A stretch of 64,000 bases of DNA from Agrobacterium sp. a22-2 (GTDB lineage: Bacteria; Pseudomonadota; Alphaproteobacteria; Rhizobiales; Rhizobiaceae). Positions within the stretch are counted from its first letter, which is position 1, and the number at the start of each line of letters is the position of its first letter. The notes beneath the pieces are model-generated. The model saw nothing but the letters and a program-made list of their open reading frames with translations, ran no database searches and had not been told where the DNA came from. This document shows, piece by piece, positions 26,307-34,568 of the stretch. Where the stretch lies: contig NZ_JAAXMM010000011.1 of the NCBI RefSeq assembly GCF_012276985.1, forward strand, positions 124,001-188,000. Reading direction: 5' to 3'. The position numbers and the translations under genes are program-made.

Positions 26307-27023
26307 TCAGAATTTTTCGAGCGTCAGGTCGAGCCGGGCTGCCGCCCCCATGATGTGGGTGCGCATCGCGGCGCGGGCCTTGAGCGGATCCCGTGTCGCG
26401 ACTGCGTCTCGGATGGCGACGTGTTCGGCGATCGTGGTCTCGACGATTTCCTCAAGGATAGCAGTGGCGCGGGCGGCATTGATGGCAAGGCTAATGCGCT
26501 CGGCGATGAAGCCGATGAACAGCGGAAAATACTCGTTATGGGTGGCAGCAGCCAGGGCGCGATGAAAGACGAGGTCCGCGACGATGCCCTCGTCGGTCCA
26601 TTTCTCGGCGCCGGTCATCTGGGCCAGCGAGTCATCCAGCTTTTTCAGGTCGGTATCGTCGTGGTGAACAGCGGCAAGGCCCGCTGCCTCGATCTCCAAC
26701 GGCATGCGCAGCTGGAACAGGCTGCGGAAGCTCTCACGGTCGTAGAGGTCGGCTTGCTCGATGCGAATGGAACCTCGCCCCAGGCTTTCCGTGACGAAGG
26801 CGCCGACGCCCTGGCGGGTCTCGACAAGTCCCTCGTTGCGCAACTGGGCGATCGCCTCGCGCACCACGGAGCGGCTGACGCCGAATGTCTTGGCCAGAAT
26901 ATGCTCGGTCGGCAGTTTCTCGCCGGGCGCGATGCGGCCCTCGGCGATTTCCTTGCCGATATGGCCGGCGATGCGCGCCGGGAGATGTTCGATCCGTCTA
27001 ATCTGACTGAAGTCCGCCGTCAT
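26307..27023 (-). CDS. GntR-family regulator, FadR/FCD subfamily (pentonate cluster)
   Basis: 238 residues; wHTH at ~10-80 with GEKLPTEHILAKTFGVSRSVVREAIAQLRNEGLVETRQG, FCD domain from ~95 with IVADLVFHRALAAATHNEYF. The gene lies 33 nt behind the FAD oxidase gene and 184 nt before the xylX-TRAP operon, all on the minus strand. Probably represses both operons and the divergent denD-xylD genes through the related sites at 26177-26195 and 28612-28632, with a sugar-acid ligand releasing it. Confidence 0.93.
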   Translation of the reverse strand: MTADFSQIRRIEHLPARIAGHIGKEIAEGRIAPGEKLPTEHILAKTFGVSRSVVREAIAQLRNEGLVETRQGVGAFVTESLGRGSIRIEQADLYDRESFRSLFQLRMPLEIEAAGLAAVHHDDTDLKKLDDSLAQMTGAEKWTDEGIVADLVFHRALAAATHNEYFPLFIGFIAERISLAINAARATAILEEIVETTIAEHVAIRDAVATRDPLKARAAMRTHIMGAAARLDLTLEKF

Positions 27024-27056
27024 GCTGTTGTCCGCCCCTGATGATGCCAGACTATT

Positions 27057-28502
27057 CTACGATATGATGGGGAAATTCAATTGGCAGCCCGGGTTCATCA
27101 CCATGGTCGGATCGATGGCCCGCTTCAGGGCGGTCAGCAAGGCGCGCCGCGAAGGATCCAGCCGCTCTTCGAAATCGGCACGCTTCAGCCGGCCAATGCC
27201 GTGCTCGGCGCTGATGCTGCCCTTGTAGCCGTCCAGAACCTGGTTCACCACGGTCTTTGCCTTGTAGATCCTGGCGGCGGCTTCGTCCGGCGGGCTGCCG
27301 GATGGCGGCAGGACGTTGAGATGCACATTGCCGTCGCCGACATGGCCGTAGGACACGCTGATGCAATCGGGAAGCGCCTCCGATACTGCCTGTTCGGCAT
27401 CGCGCACGAAATCGGCAAGGCGGGAGAGCGGCACGGAAATGTCGGTGCGCATGTGCGGGCCGCGCTTGGCCTGTCCCTCGTTCATGCCTTCGCGGAACAG
27501 CCAGAGATTACGGGCCTGGGCCTGGGATGCGGCGATCACGCCGTCGACCACAAGACCGTCCTCCATCACGCCGCCGAGGAAGCGCTCCATCAGGTCGGCG
27601 ATATCGACGAGGCCCGAGCCGGAGATCTCCATCAGCACATAGGCCGGATAGTCGCCGGCAATCGGCATGGGCAGATCCGGGATCGCTTCGCGCGCCAGGA
27701 CAAAAGCCAGCGGCGGCATGAATTCGAAGGCCGACATCAGATCGCAGCAATCGCGCCGGGCGCGGCGATAGAGCTTGATAGCATCGTCCAGAGAGTTCAG
27801 TCCGAGTAGGGCGGTCGCCACCTGATCGGGGCAGGGCATCAGCTTGATCGACACGGCGGTGATGATGCCGAGCGTGCCTTCGGCGCCGATGAACAGTTGT
27901 TTCAGGTCTATGCCGCGATTGTCCTTGCGCAGGGTCGACAGCCCATTGAAGATCGTGCCGTCCGGCAGCACGACTTCAAGGCCCAGCACCAGTTCGCGGG
28001 TCATGCCATAGCGCAGCACGTTGATGCCGCCGGCATTGGTCGAGACATTGCCGCCGATGCGGCAGGAGCCCTGGGCACCGAGCGCCAGCGGGAAATACAT
28101 GTCCTTTTCGGCGATCCGGTCTTTGAGTTCCGACAGGATGCAGCCGGCTTCCACGACGGCCGAAAAGTCGTCTGCGTCGATATTGCGGATTGCGCTCATG
28201 CGCTCGAGGCTCAGAACCACCTGGTTTTCCGGGTGATCGGGGATGCCGCCGAGCACCAGCCCGGTATTGCCGCCTTGGGGGACGATCGACAGTCCGAGGT
28301 CCCGGCAGGTGCGCACAGCTGCGGCGACATCCTGCGTCGAGCGCGGGCGCAGCACGGCAACAGCGCTGCTGGTCACGTCTCCATGCCAGTCACGACAGAA
28401 GCGCAGCATTTCGCCCGCGTCCGTCAGCACCATATCGTCGCCCAGTGCCGCGCGCAGGGATGCCTGCAGATCCGTAGATGTGCTCATGACGTCCGCCCCC
28501 AT
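27057..28502 (-). CDS. FAD-binding 2-hydroxyacid dehydrogenase (D2HGDH/GlcD-like)
   Basis: 481-residue flavoprotein of the VAO/PCMH family that oxidises D-2-hydroxy acids. FAD domain: VPQGGNTGLVLGGIP near residues 73-87, ALGAQGSCRIGGNVSTNAGG near 141-160, GAEGTLGIITAVS near 214. C-terminal substrate/metal domain: SYGHVGDGNVHLNVLP near 390 (metal His and Glu region) and SAEHGIGRLK near 440. These are shared with D-2-hydroxyglutarate and D-lactate dehydrogenases. Start at 28502 has GGGAGG 12 nt upstream; a second ATG at 28487 is possible. Standard Weimberg metabolism has no step for it, so it may oxidise a side product or feed a pathway variant. Confidence 0.92.
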   Translation of the reverse strand: MGADVMSTSTDLQASLRAALGDDMVLTDAGEMLRFCRDWHGDVTSSAVAVLRPRSTQDVAAAVRTCRDLGLSIVPQGGNTGLVLGGIPDHPENQVVLSLERMSAIRNIDADDFSAVVEAGCILSELKDRIAEKDMYFPLALGAQGSCRIGGNVSTNAGGINVLRYGMTRELVLGLEVVLPDGTIFNGLSTLRKDNRGIDLKQLFIGAEGTLGIITAVSIKLMPCPDQVATALLGLNSLDDAIKLYRRARRDCCDLMSAFEFMPPLAFVLAREAIPDLPMPIAGDYPAYVLMEISGSGLVDIADLMERFLGGVMEDGLVVDGVIAASQAQARNLWLFREGMNEGQAKRGPHMRTDISVPLSRLADFVRDAEQAVSEALPDCISVSYGHVGDGNVHLNVLPPSGSPPDEAAARIYKAKTVVNQVLDGYKGSISAEHGIGRLKRADFEERLDPSRRALLTALKRAIDPTMVMNPGCQLNFPIIS

Positions 28503-28611
28503 TGTCTTGCCTTTCCTCCCGGACTGCCGCTTCGAGACCGTCTGCCTTCTTGCAAAAGGGCATCAGATTTTTCGTGGGCGTTCCAAATATTCTGTTTTCA
28601 AGCGGATCATA

Positions 28612-28632
28612 TAAGGTTATCAGACAACCTTA
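28612..28632. promoter_or_regulatory. Inverted repeat TAAGGTT-N7-AACCTTA in divergent control region
   Basis: Perfect 7-bp arms flank ATCAGAC, in the 209-nt region between the FAD oxidase gene (start 28502) and the denD-like gene (start 28712). The centre, read on the minus strand, gives TTGTCTGATAAC, close to the ATGTCTGACAAC at 26185-26196, suggesting a shared regulator. The rest of the 209 nt shows no other clear element. Confidence 0.55.
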
Positions 28633-28711
28633 CAATAGAAATTTTGTCCGCCTGTCGTTGAGGTGTTTCTAAGACGTTTCGGAGCGGTCGAATCCAGGGA
28701 GGAGAGACCTG

Positions 28712-29695
28712 ATGCATATCCTGATCATTGGTGCTGCCGGCATGGTTGGCCGCAAACTCGCAGCCAAGCTGACCGCGGACGGCCAGCTGGACGGCAAGCC
28801 TATTACCGAAATGACATTGGTGGATGTCGTGACGCCGGAGGCGCCCGTGGGCTTTACCGGCAAGGTCAATGCCAAGGAAGCCGACCTGTCGGCACCCGGC
28901 GAAGCCGAATCGCTGGTTGCGGCCCGGCCCGACGTGATCTTCCATCTGGCAGCGATCGTCTCCGGCGAAGCCGAGCTCGATTTCGAGAAGGGCTACCGGA
29001 TCAATCTCGATGGCACGCGCTATCTGTTCGATGCCATTCGGCTGGCCCATGGCGTGGACGGCTACAAGCCGCGCGTCGTCTTCACGTCATCGATCGCCGT
29101 CGTCGGCGCGCCGCTGCCCTATCCGATCCCGGACGAGTATCACACGACGCCGCTGACCAGCTACGGCACCCAGAAGGCGATCTGCGAACTGCTGCTGTCC
29201 GACTACAGCCGCCGTGGTTTCTTTGACGGCATCGCCATTCGGCTGCCGACGATCTGCATTCGTCCGGGCAAGCCGAACAAGGCAGCGTCCGGCTTCTTCT
29301 CCAATATCCTGCGCGAGCCGCTGGTCGGAAAAGAAGCGATCCTTCCCGTCTCCGACGACGTTCGCCATTGGCACACCTCGCCGCGCTCGGCCGTCGGCTT
29401 CCTGATCCATGGGGCAACCATCGATCTCGACACGGTCGGACCGCGCCGGGCGCTTTCCATGCCGGGCCTCAGCGCCACGGTGGGCGAACAGATCGAGGCT
29501 CTGCGCCGCGTGGCCGGCGACAAGGCCGTCGCGCTGATCCGCCGTGAGCCGGACGAGATGATCATGAAGATGGTCGCCGGCTGGGCTCCGGGCTTCGAGG
29601 CGACACGCGCGAAAGCGCTTGGCTTTACTGCCGAAACCTCCTTTGATGAGATCATCCGCGTGCATATCGAGGATGAACTGGGAGGAAAGCTGTGA
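28712..29695 (+). CDS. denD: NAD-dependent epimerase/dehydratase-family dehydrogenase (D-erythronate dehydrogenase DenD-like)
   Basis: 327-residue extended SDR. Rossmann motif GAAGMVGRK at residues 7-15, NAD pocket FHLAAIVSGEAE near 78, catalytic Tyr-Lys in YGTQKAICE (residues ~151-159), with the Ser in FTSSIAVVG. The N-terminus MHILIIGAAGMVGRKL and LTLVDVV-type segment (MTLVDVVTPEAPVG) fit the DenD group that oxidises D-erythronate at C2; sister enzymes act on other sugar acids. GGAGGAGAG ribosome site. Overlaps the next gene by 4 nt (GTGA). No OtnK/OtnC/OtnI genes of the tetronate pathway are here, so the true substrate may be a different acid made or imported by this cluster. Confidence 0.82.
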   Translation: MHILIIGAAGMVGRKLAAKLTADGQLDGKPITEMTLVDVVTPEAPVGFTGKVNAKEADLSAPGEAESLVAARPDVIFHLAAIVSGEAELDFEKGYRINLDGTRYLFDAIRLAHGVDGYKPRVVFTSSIAVVGAPLPYPIPDEYHTTPLTSYGTQKAICELLLSDYSRRGFFDGIAIRLPTICIRPGKPNKAASGFFSNILREPLVGKEAILPVSDDVRHWHTSPRSAVGFLIHGATIDLDTVGPRRALSMPGLSATVGEQIEALRRVAGDKAVALIRREPDEMIMKMVAGWAPGFEATRAKALGFTAETSFDEIIRVHIEDELGGKL

Positions 29696-30609
29696 GCGGA
29701 ACAGGTCTGGAGCTAAAGCAGCCGCGCCGGATCGCCTTTCTCGGAACAGGGCTGATGGGCGCGCCGATGGCGCGGCGGCTGCTGGCTGCCGGCCATCAGG
29801 TCACAGTCTGGAACCGCGATCCCGCCAAGGCGCAGGCTCTTGCTTCGGACGGTGCTGCCGTGGCCGGGACGGCTGCTGCGGCGGCCAAGGGGTGCGACAT
29901 CGTCTTCACCATGCTCAGCGACGGCAAGGCCGTCGATGCCGTGCTGTTTGACGGCGGCGTGGCCGGGGCTCTGGTCAGGGGCGCCGTCGTCGTCGACAGC
30001 AGCTCGATCTCGCCGCCGATCGCCAAGGATCATTCGGCCCGCCTGAAGGCGCTCGGCATCGCCCATCTCGATGCGCCGGTCTCCGGTGGCGTGGTCGGAG
30101 CGCAGGCCGGAACGCTGGCGATCATGGCTGGAGGCGAGGCCGAGGTCATCGAAGGGCTTGCGGACGTGTTTGCAGCTCTTGGCCGGGTGACCCATGTCGG
30201 GCCGTCCGGCGCCGGGCAGATCTGCAAGCTCGCCAACCAGCAGATCGTCGCCATCACCATCGGCGCTGTTGCCGAAGCGATGATGCTCGTCGAAGCCGGC
30301 GGGGCGAGCCGCGGAAAATTCCGTGAGGCAATCCGCGGCGGTTTTGCCGAGAGCCGAATTCTCGAGCTGCACGGTGCGCGTATGGTCGACCGCAATTTCA
30401 CACCCGGCGGACCGTCGAAGTTCCAGCTGAAGGATCTCGACGCGGTGAAGGCCATGGCCGATCTGTTTTCACTGGACCTGCCCTTGACCGAGCAGGTGCG
30501 CCGCGAGTTTTCCGATTTCGTGGCGGGTGGCGGCGGTGACACGGATCACAGCGGCCTGCTGCTGCATCTGGAAGCAATGAATGCCGCCAAGGGCGGGGAG
30601 GGGAAATAA
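29692..30609 (+). CDS. Beta-hydroxyacid dehydrogenase family (LtnD/GarR-like), NAD(P)-dependent
   Basis: 305 residues. Start is GTG 29692 with GGAGGAAAGC upstream, overlapping denD's TGA by 4 nt. Rossmann GxGxxG in IAFLGTGLMGAPMARRL, the WNRDPAKA cofactor loop, substrate signature DAPVSGGVVGAQAGTLAIM near residues 124-142 and the catalytic lysine in GQICKLANQQIVA (about residue 180). This is the 6-phosphogluconate-dehydrogenase-like group that holds tartronate semialdehyde reductase, 3-hydroxyisobutyrate dehydrogenase and L-threonate dehydrogenase. Operon position between denD and xylD argues for a sugar acid; the substrate is not resolved. Stop overlaps xylD start by one base (TAATG). Confidence 0.88.
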   Translation: MSGTGLELKQPRRIAFLGTGLMGAPMARRLLAAGHQVTVWNRDPAKAQALASDGAAVAGTAAAAAKGCDIVFTMLSDGKAVDAVLFDGGVAGALVRGAVVVDSSSISPPIAKDHSARLKALGIAHLDAPVSGGVVGAQAGTLAIMAGGEAEVIEGLADVFAALGRVTHVGPSGAGQICKLANQQIVAITIGAVAEAMMLVEAGGASRGKFREAIRGGFAESRILELHGARMVDRNFTPGGPSKFQLKDLDAVKAMADLFSLDLPLTEQVRREFSDFVAGGGGDTDHSGLLLHLEAMNAAKGGEGK

Positions 30610-32393
30610 TGGCTGAGGACAACAAGGCGCCGCGCCGCCTGCGCTCGCAGGACTGGTTCGACAATCCCGATCATCTCGACATGACGGCGCTCTATCTCGA
30701 ACGCTTCATGAATTACGGCACCACGCCGGAAGAACTGCGCTCCGGCAAGCCGATCATCGGCATTGCCCAGTCAGGCAGCGATATCAATCCCTGCAACCGA
30801 CACCATATCGAACTTGCCAAGCGCATCCGCGACGGCATCCGCGATGCCGGCGGTATTCCGATCGAGTTTCCGACCCATCCGCTGTTTGAAAACTGCAAGC
30901 GGCCAACCGCGGCACTCGATCGTAACCTTGCCTATCTCGGCCTGGTCGAGATCCTCTACGGCTATCCGCTCGACGGCGTGGTGCTGACCACCGGCTGCGA
31001 CAAGACCACGCCCTCGGCGCTGATGGCGGCCTCGACCGTCGATATCCCGGCGATCGTTTTCTCCGGCGGACCGATGCTCGATGGCTGGCACGATGGCGAC
31101 CTGGTCGGCTCCGGCACGGTCATCTGGCGGTCGCGCCGCAAATATGCGGCCGGCGAGATCACCCGCGAAGAGTTTCTCCAGTCGGCGCTCGATTCAGCAC
31201 CGTCGATCGGCCATTGCAACACCATGGGCACGGCCTCGACGATGAATGCCATGGCGGAAGCGCTCGGCATGTCGCTGACCGGCTGCGCCGCTATTCCGGC
31301 TGCCTATCGCGAACGGGGCCAGATGGCCTATCGCACCGGGCGGCGGGCCGTGGAGCTGGTGCTGCAGAACATCAAGCCGTCGGATATTCTCACTCGCGAG
31401 GCGTTTCTGAACGCCATCCGGGTCAATTCGGCAATCGGCGGATCGACCAATGCGCAGCCGCATCTGGCCGCCATGGCCAAGCATGCCGGCGTCGAGCTGC
31501 ATCCCGATGACTGGCAGACCCATGGTTTCGACATTCCGCTGCTGGCCAATGTGCAGCCGGCCGGCGCCTATCTCGGCGAGCGCTTCCATCGGGCTGGCGG
31601 CGTTCCCGCTATCATGTGGGAATTGCTGCAGGTTGGCAAACTGGACGGCGGTTGTCCGACGGTGACCGGCCGGACCATGGCGGAAAACCTGGAAGGCCGG
31701 GAATCCACCGACCGCGAGGTCATCCTGCCGTTCGACGCGCCGCTCAAAGAGCGCGCTGGCTTCCTGGTGCTGAAGGGCAATCTGTTCGATTTTGCGATCA
31801 TGAAGATGAGTGTCGTCTCGGCCGGTTTCCGCGAGCGTTATCTGAGCGAGCCCGGCAAGGAAGGCGTGTTCGACGGCAAGGCGGTGGTGTTCGACGGCTC
31901 CGAGGATTATCACAAACGCATCAACGATCCGGACCTGAATATCGACGAGCGCACGATCCTGGTGATCCGCGGCGCTGGCCCGCTCGGCTGGCCTGGATCG
32001 GCCGAAGTGGTCAACATGCAGCCGCCGGATCACCTGATCAGACAAGGCATTCTCAGCCTGCCGACCATCGGCGACGGTCGCCAGTCTGGCACGGCCGACA
32101 GCCCGTCGATCCTCAACGCCTCGCCGGAAAGTGCGGCCGGTGGCGGTCTTGCCTATGTGCGCAGCGGCGACATCATCCGCATCGATTTCAACCATGGCCG
32201 TTGCGACATGCTGGTCGAACCGGAAGAAATCGAACGGCGCAAGGCCGACGGTATTCCGGCCGTTCCCGCCGATGCGACGCCGTGGCAGATGCTCTACCGC
32301 CGCACGGTGACGCAGCTGTCGGATGGTGCCGTCATCGAGGGTGCCGCCGACTTCCGCAAGCTGGCCGAAAAACTGCCGCGCCATAATCACTGA
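30609..32393 (+). CDS. xylD: D-xylonate dehydratase-like IlvD/Edd enzyme (XylD type)
   Basis: 594-residue [2Fe-2S] Mg-dependent pentonate dehydratase. The three cluster cysteines are at 62 (NPCNRHH), 130 (TTGCDKTTP) and 203 (GHCNTMGTAS). N-terminus SQDWFDNPDHLDMTALYLE, MQPAGAYLGERFHRAGG and the C-terminal KLPRHNH match my recollection of Caulobacter XylD along nearly the whole length. Reaction: D-xylonate to 2-keto-3-deoxy-D-xylonate; D-gluconate is a known secondary substrate in the family. With XylX (24953) and the semialdehyde dehydrogenase (34569) it completes a Weimberg route. Xylose dehydrogenase and xylonolactonase are not in the window, so imported xylonate (TRAP) could be the entry point. 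Confidence 0.9.
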   Translation: MAEDNKAPRRLRSQDWFDNPDHLDMTALYLERFMNYGTTPEELRSGKPIIGIAQSGSDINPCNRHHIELAKRIRDGIRDAGGIPIEFPTHPLFENCKRPTAALDRNLAYLGLVEILYGYPLDGVVLTTGCDKTTPSALMAASTVDIPAIVFSGGPMLDGWHDGDLVGSGTVIWRSRRKYAAGEITREEFLQSALDSAPSIGHCNTMGTASTMNAMAEALGMSLTGCAAIPAAYRERGQMAYRTGRRAVELVLQNIKPSDILTREAFLNAIRVNSAIGGSTNAQPHLAAMAKHAGVELHPDDWQTHGFDIPLLANVQPAGAYLGERFHRAGGVPAIMWELLQVGKLDGGCPTVTGRTMAENLEGRESTDREVILPFDAPLKERAGFLVLKGNLFDFAIMKMSVVSAGFRERYLSEPGKEGVFDGKAVVFDGSEDYHKRINDPDLNIDERTILVIRGAGPLGWPGSAEVVNMQPPDHLIRQGILSLPTIGDGRQSGTADSPSILNASPESAAGGGLAYVRSGDIIRIDFNHGRCDMLVEPEEIERRKADGIPAVPADATPWQMLYRRTVTQLSDGAVIEGAADFRKLAEKLPRHNH

Positions 32394-32414
32394 CACTGGC
32401 GGATCTCCATTGAC

Positions 32415-32441
32415 AAGGGCGGCCATCGAGCCGCCCTTTTT
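32415..32441. terminator. Rho-independent terminator after xylD
   Basis: 9-bp stem AAGGGCGGC / GCCGCCCTT with a 6-nt loop followed by a T-run on the plus strand, 22 nt after the xylD stop; the A-rich left side is too short to serve well for the convergent gene. Confidence 0.85.
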
Positions 32442-32445
32442 GCGT

Positions 32446-32808
32446 TCAGGCACTCGGCTCCGGGCGCGTCAGCACGAATGCCGCGCAGGCAACGAGGATG
32501 ATGCCGATGCCGCCGCGCCATGTGGTGGAGAGCGGACTTGCGAACCACATGATGGCGAAGCTGACGCTCATCAGCGACACCGAGGCGATCTTGGCCGGGC
32601 GCGAGATGGCTCCGTTCTGGCGCCAGTCGGTCAGCGGTTTGCCGTATCTGGGGTGATCGAGCAGCCATTTCTCAAAACGCGGCGAGGAACGGGCGAAGAG
32701 GGCGGCGGCGAGGATCATGAAGGGGGTCGTCGGCAGGACCGGCAGGAAGACGCCGATAATGCCGATCGCCACCATCAGCCATCCCAAGGCCAGAAGGACG
32801 ATCCGCAT
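32446..32808 (-). CDS. YbaN/DUF454 family small membrane protein
   Basis: 120-residue protein with three or four hydrophobic segments. Start chosen at ATG 32808 (MRIVLLALGWLMVAIG) after GGAAGG; a longer frame reaches 32853. The motif GVFLPVLPTTPFMILAAALFARSSPRFEKWL is diagnostic of DUF454. Function unknown in general; E. coli YbaN is the best known member. It stands alone between two catabolic clusters and convergent to xylD, with no operon partner. Confidence 0.9.
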   Translation of the reverse strand: MRIVLLALGWLMVAIGIIGVFLPVLPTTPFMILAAALFARSSPRFEKWLLDHPRYGKPLTDWRQNGAISRPAKIASVSLMSVSFAIMWFASPLSTTWRGGIGIILVACAAFVLTRPEPSA

Positions 32809-32944
32809 CTGCACGTTCCTTCCATGAGATGGTGGCAAACGCCGGGCTGTCATGAGCGCGGCATGGAATTGTAGTCAAACAGGTTGGCGGTATCAGGGCA
32901 AGGGCAATGGCCCTGCTGCGGCAGGGCCGATTGTCGCTGGAGAC

Positions 32945-33598
32945 TCAGGCGTTCGATGCCGTGGCAGCTTTGGCGCGGTCGTAAGCCGCGACCAGCGCCT
33001 TTGCCTTGGCGCGCACGGAACCTGCCTGTTCGCCCGGCTTATAAAGGCTGGTGGCGATGCCGAAACAGGTCACGCCGGCCTTCATATATTCCTCGAAATT
33101 GCTTTCGCCGACGCCGCCGACGGCCCCCAACGGGAACTGTGCCGGCAGGATGGCCTTTATGGCCGAAATGCCGGCGGCACCAAGCACGCTGGCGGGGAAA
33201 AACTTGAGCGCCGAGGCGCCGGCCTTGATGGCAGCAAGCGCTTCGGTTGGGGTGAAGGCGCCGGGCATGCTGACCATGCCGTGTGTGCCGGCCTGCTGGA
33301 TGACGGCCGGGTCGGTATTCGGGGTGACGATCAGGTTGGCGCCGATGCCGGCCAGCCGATCGACATCCTCCGGGCTCAGTACCGTTCCGGCGCCGACCAG
33401 AATGGACGAGGGGGCGAGCTTGCGGGCCATCTCGATCGAGGTGAAGGGCTCCGGCGAGTTGAGCGGTACTTCGATCGCCTGGAAACCTTCCTCCAGCAGC
33501 GCCGCTACGACGCTTTCGATATCGGTCGGGGTGATGCCGCGCAGGATGGCGACGAGATTGCGGTCGAGCGTCGGCCAAGCGATGGTCTGGCGGGTCAT
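32945..33598 (-). CDS. dgoA: 2-dehydro-3-deoxy-6-phosphogalactonate aldolase (KDPGal aldolase)
   Basis: 217-residue class I aldolase cleaving 2-keto-3-deoxy-6-phosphogalactonate to pyruvate and glyceraldehyde-3-phosphate. Start at ATG 33598 (MTRQTIAWPTLDRNLVAIL) rather than the frame opening at 33646, which overlaps dgoK. Motifs: VAILRGITP (first strand), AIEVPLNSPEP with the conserved Glu, LVGAGTVL, NTDPAV, and the Schiff-base lysine in ALKFFPAS near residue 126. Follows dgoK by 13 nt; kinase-aldolase order is the standard DeLey-Doudoroff pair for D-galactose. Confidence 0.93.
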   Translation of the reverse strand: MTRQTIAWPTLDRNLVAILRGITPTDIESVVAALLEEGFQAIEVPLNSPEPFTSIEMARKLAPSSILVGAGTVLSPEDVDRLAGIGANLIVTPNTDPAVIQQAGTHGMVSMPGAFTPTEALAAIKAGASALKFFPASVLGAAGISAIKAILPAQFPLGAVGGVGESNFEEYMKAGVTCFGIATSLYKPGEQAGSVRAKAKALVAAYDRAKAATASNA

Positions 33599-33611
33599 GG
33601 CAATATCCTTG

Positions 33612-34553
33612 TCAGTTGGTCGAAAGCAGGGCACGGGCGGCGGCAAACAGGCCGTTTCGCACCAGCGCGCTGCCGTCGAGTGTTTCAGGCTTTGCGCCGG
33701 CCAAAGCCAAGGCCTTGGTATAAAGGGCGTTGAGGCTCTCAGAGCCGATCAGGTGAACCGTATCGCCGGGCTTGAAGAAATCGCGCATGGCGGCGATCTC
33801 AGCGCCGATCAGGAAGCCCGAAAGACGGGCGGTGGCTTCGTTCTCGACCGGCGTCGACAGCAGGCCGGCAGCGCGGATGGAAAACAGATTGGCCGTCAAC
33901 GAAAATCCTTCGCCGAGCGCCTGCTGGACCGCCTCTGCGAACACCGGATGGTCCGGCGTGCTGCGGTCGGTGGCAGCGATCGACAGGCGCAGGATCGACT
34001 GCTTGCTGAGCAGTTCATAGAGCTCGCCGGTCATCGAAGTGCGAAAGCGCAATACGGTGCCGTCGCGCATATCAACCCATTTGGAATGGGTGCCGGGCAG
34101 GCAGAACACGCCGGTTGGATGGCCTGTGGCCGCGGCACCTGCCAGCTGGGTTTCCTCGCCGCGCATCACGTCGAACGGGCCCGTCACCTTCTGGCAGAGG
34201 CCGGGCAGGATGTGCACCGGTCGCGAGGCGGCAGGCGAGACGGCGTGGTTCTGCAGATTGGCCAGGGGTGCCGGGGTCTCGACATAGGCGGCTTCCAGCC
34301 AGCCGGCGCGCGCACCGGCCATGCCGGCAATCACCACCGGCAGAGAGGCCGGCGCAGACAGGTCGGTAAGATTTTTCTCCAGCACGGCGGCAAAACGATT
34401 GTCGGCAGCGCAGGCCGACATGCCATCGGGCGACTGGCATTCGCCGAGCACATGGCCGTCACGATCGACCAGCCAAAGCCGGAAATTGCTGGTTCCCCAG
34501 TCTGCGAGCGCAACATAAGATGCGCCCGCTGCGGTTTCGGCCGGATCGCTCAT
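33612..34553 (-). CDS. dgoK: 2-dehydro-3-deoxygalactonokinase
   Basis: 313-residue ASKHA-fold sugar kinase that phosphorylates KDGal at O6. Seen: N-terminal phosphate motif ALADWGTSNFRLWLVD (~15-30), PGLCQK and VMRGEETQLAGA (~125-140), LPGTHSKWVDM near 152, adenosine motif LIGSESLNALYTKAL near 270. Lies 15 nt after the semialdehyde dehydrogenase stop and 13 nt before dgoA. The KDGal is expected to come from galactonate dehydrated by the enzyme at 37253, since no separate DgoD is nearby. Confidence 0.94.
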   Translation of the reverse strand: MSDPAETAAGASYVALADWGTSNFRLWLVDRDGHVLGECQSPDGMSACAADNRFAAVLEKNLTDLSAPASLPVVIAGMAGARAGWLEAAYVETPAPLANLQNHAVSPAASRPVHILPGLCQKVTGPFDVMRGEETQLAGAAATGHPTGVFCLPGTHSKWVDMRDGTVLRFRTSMTGELYELLSKQSILRLSIAATDRSTPDHPVFAEAVQQALGEGFSLTANLFSIRAAGLLSTPVENEATARLSGFLIGAEIAAMRDFFKPGDTVHLIGSESLNALYTKALALAGAKPETLDGSALVRNGLFAAARALLSTN

Positions 34554-34568
34554 CGTGTCGCGGCGTCC

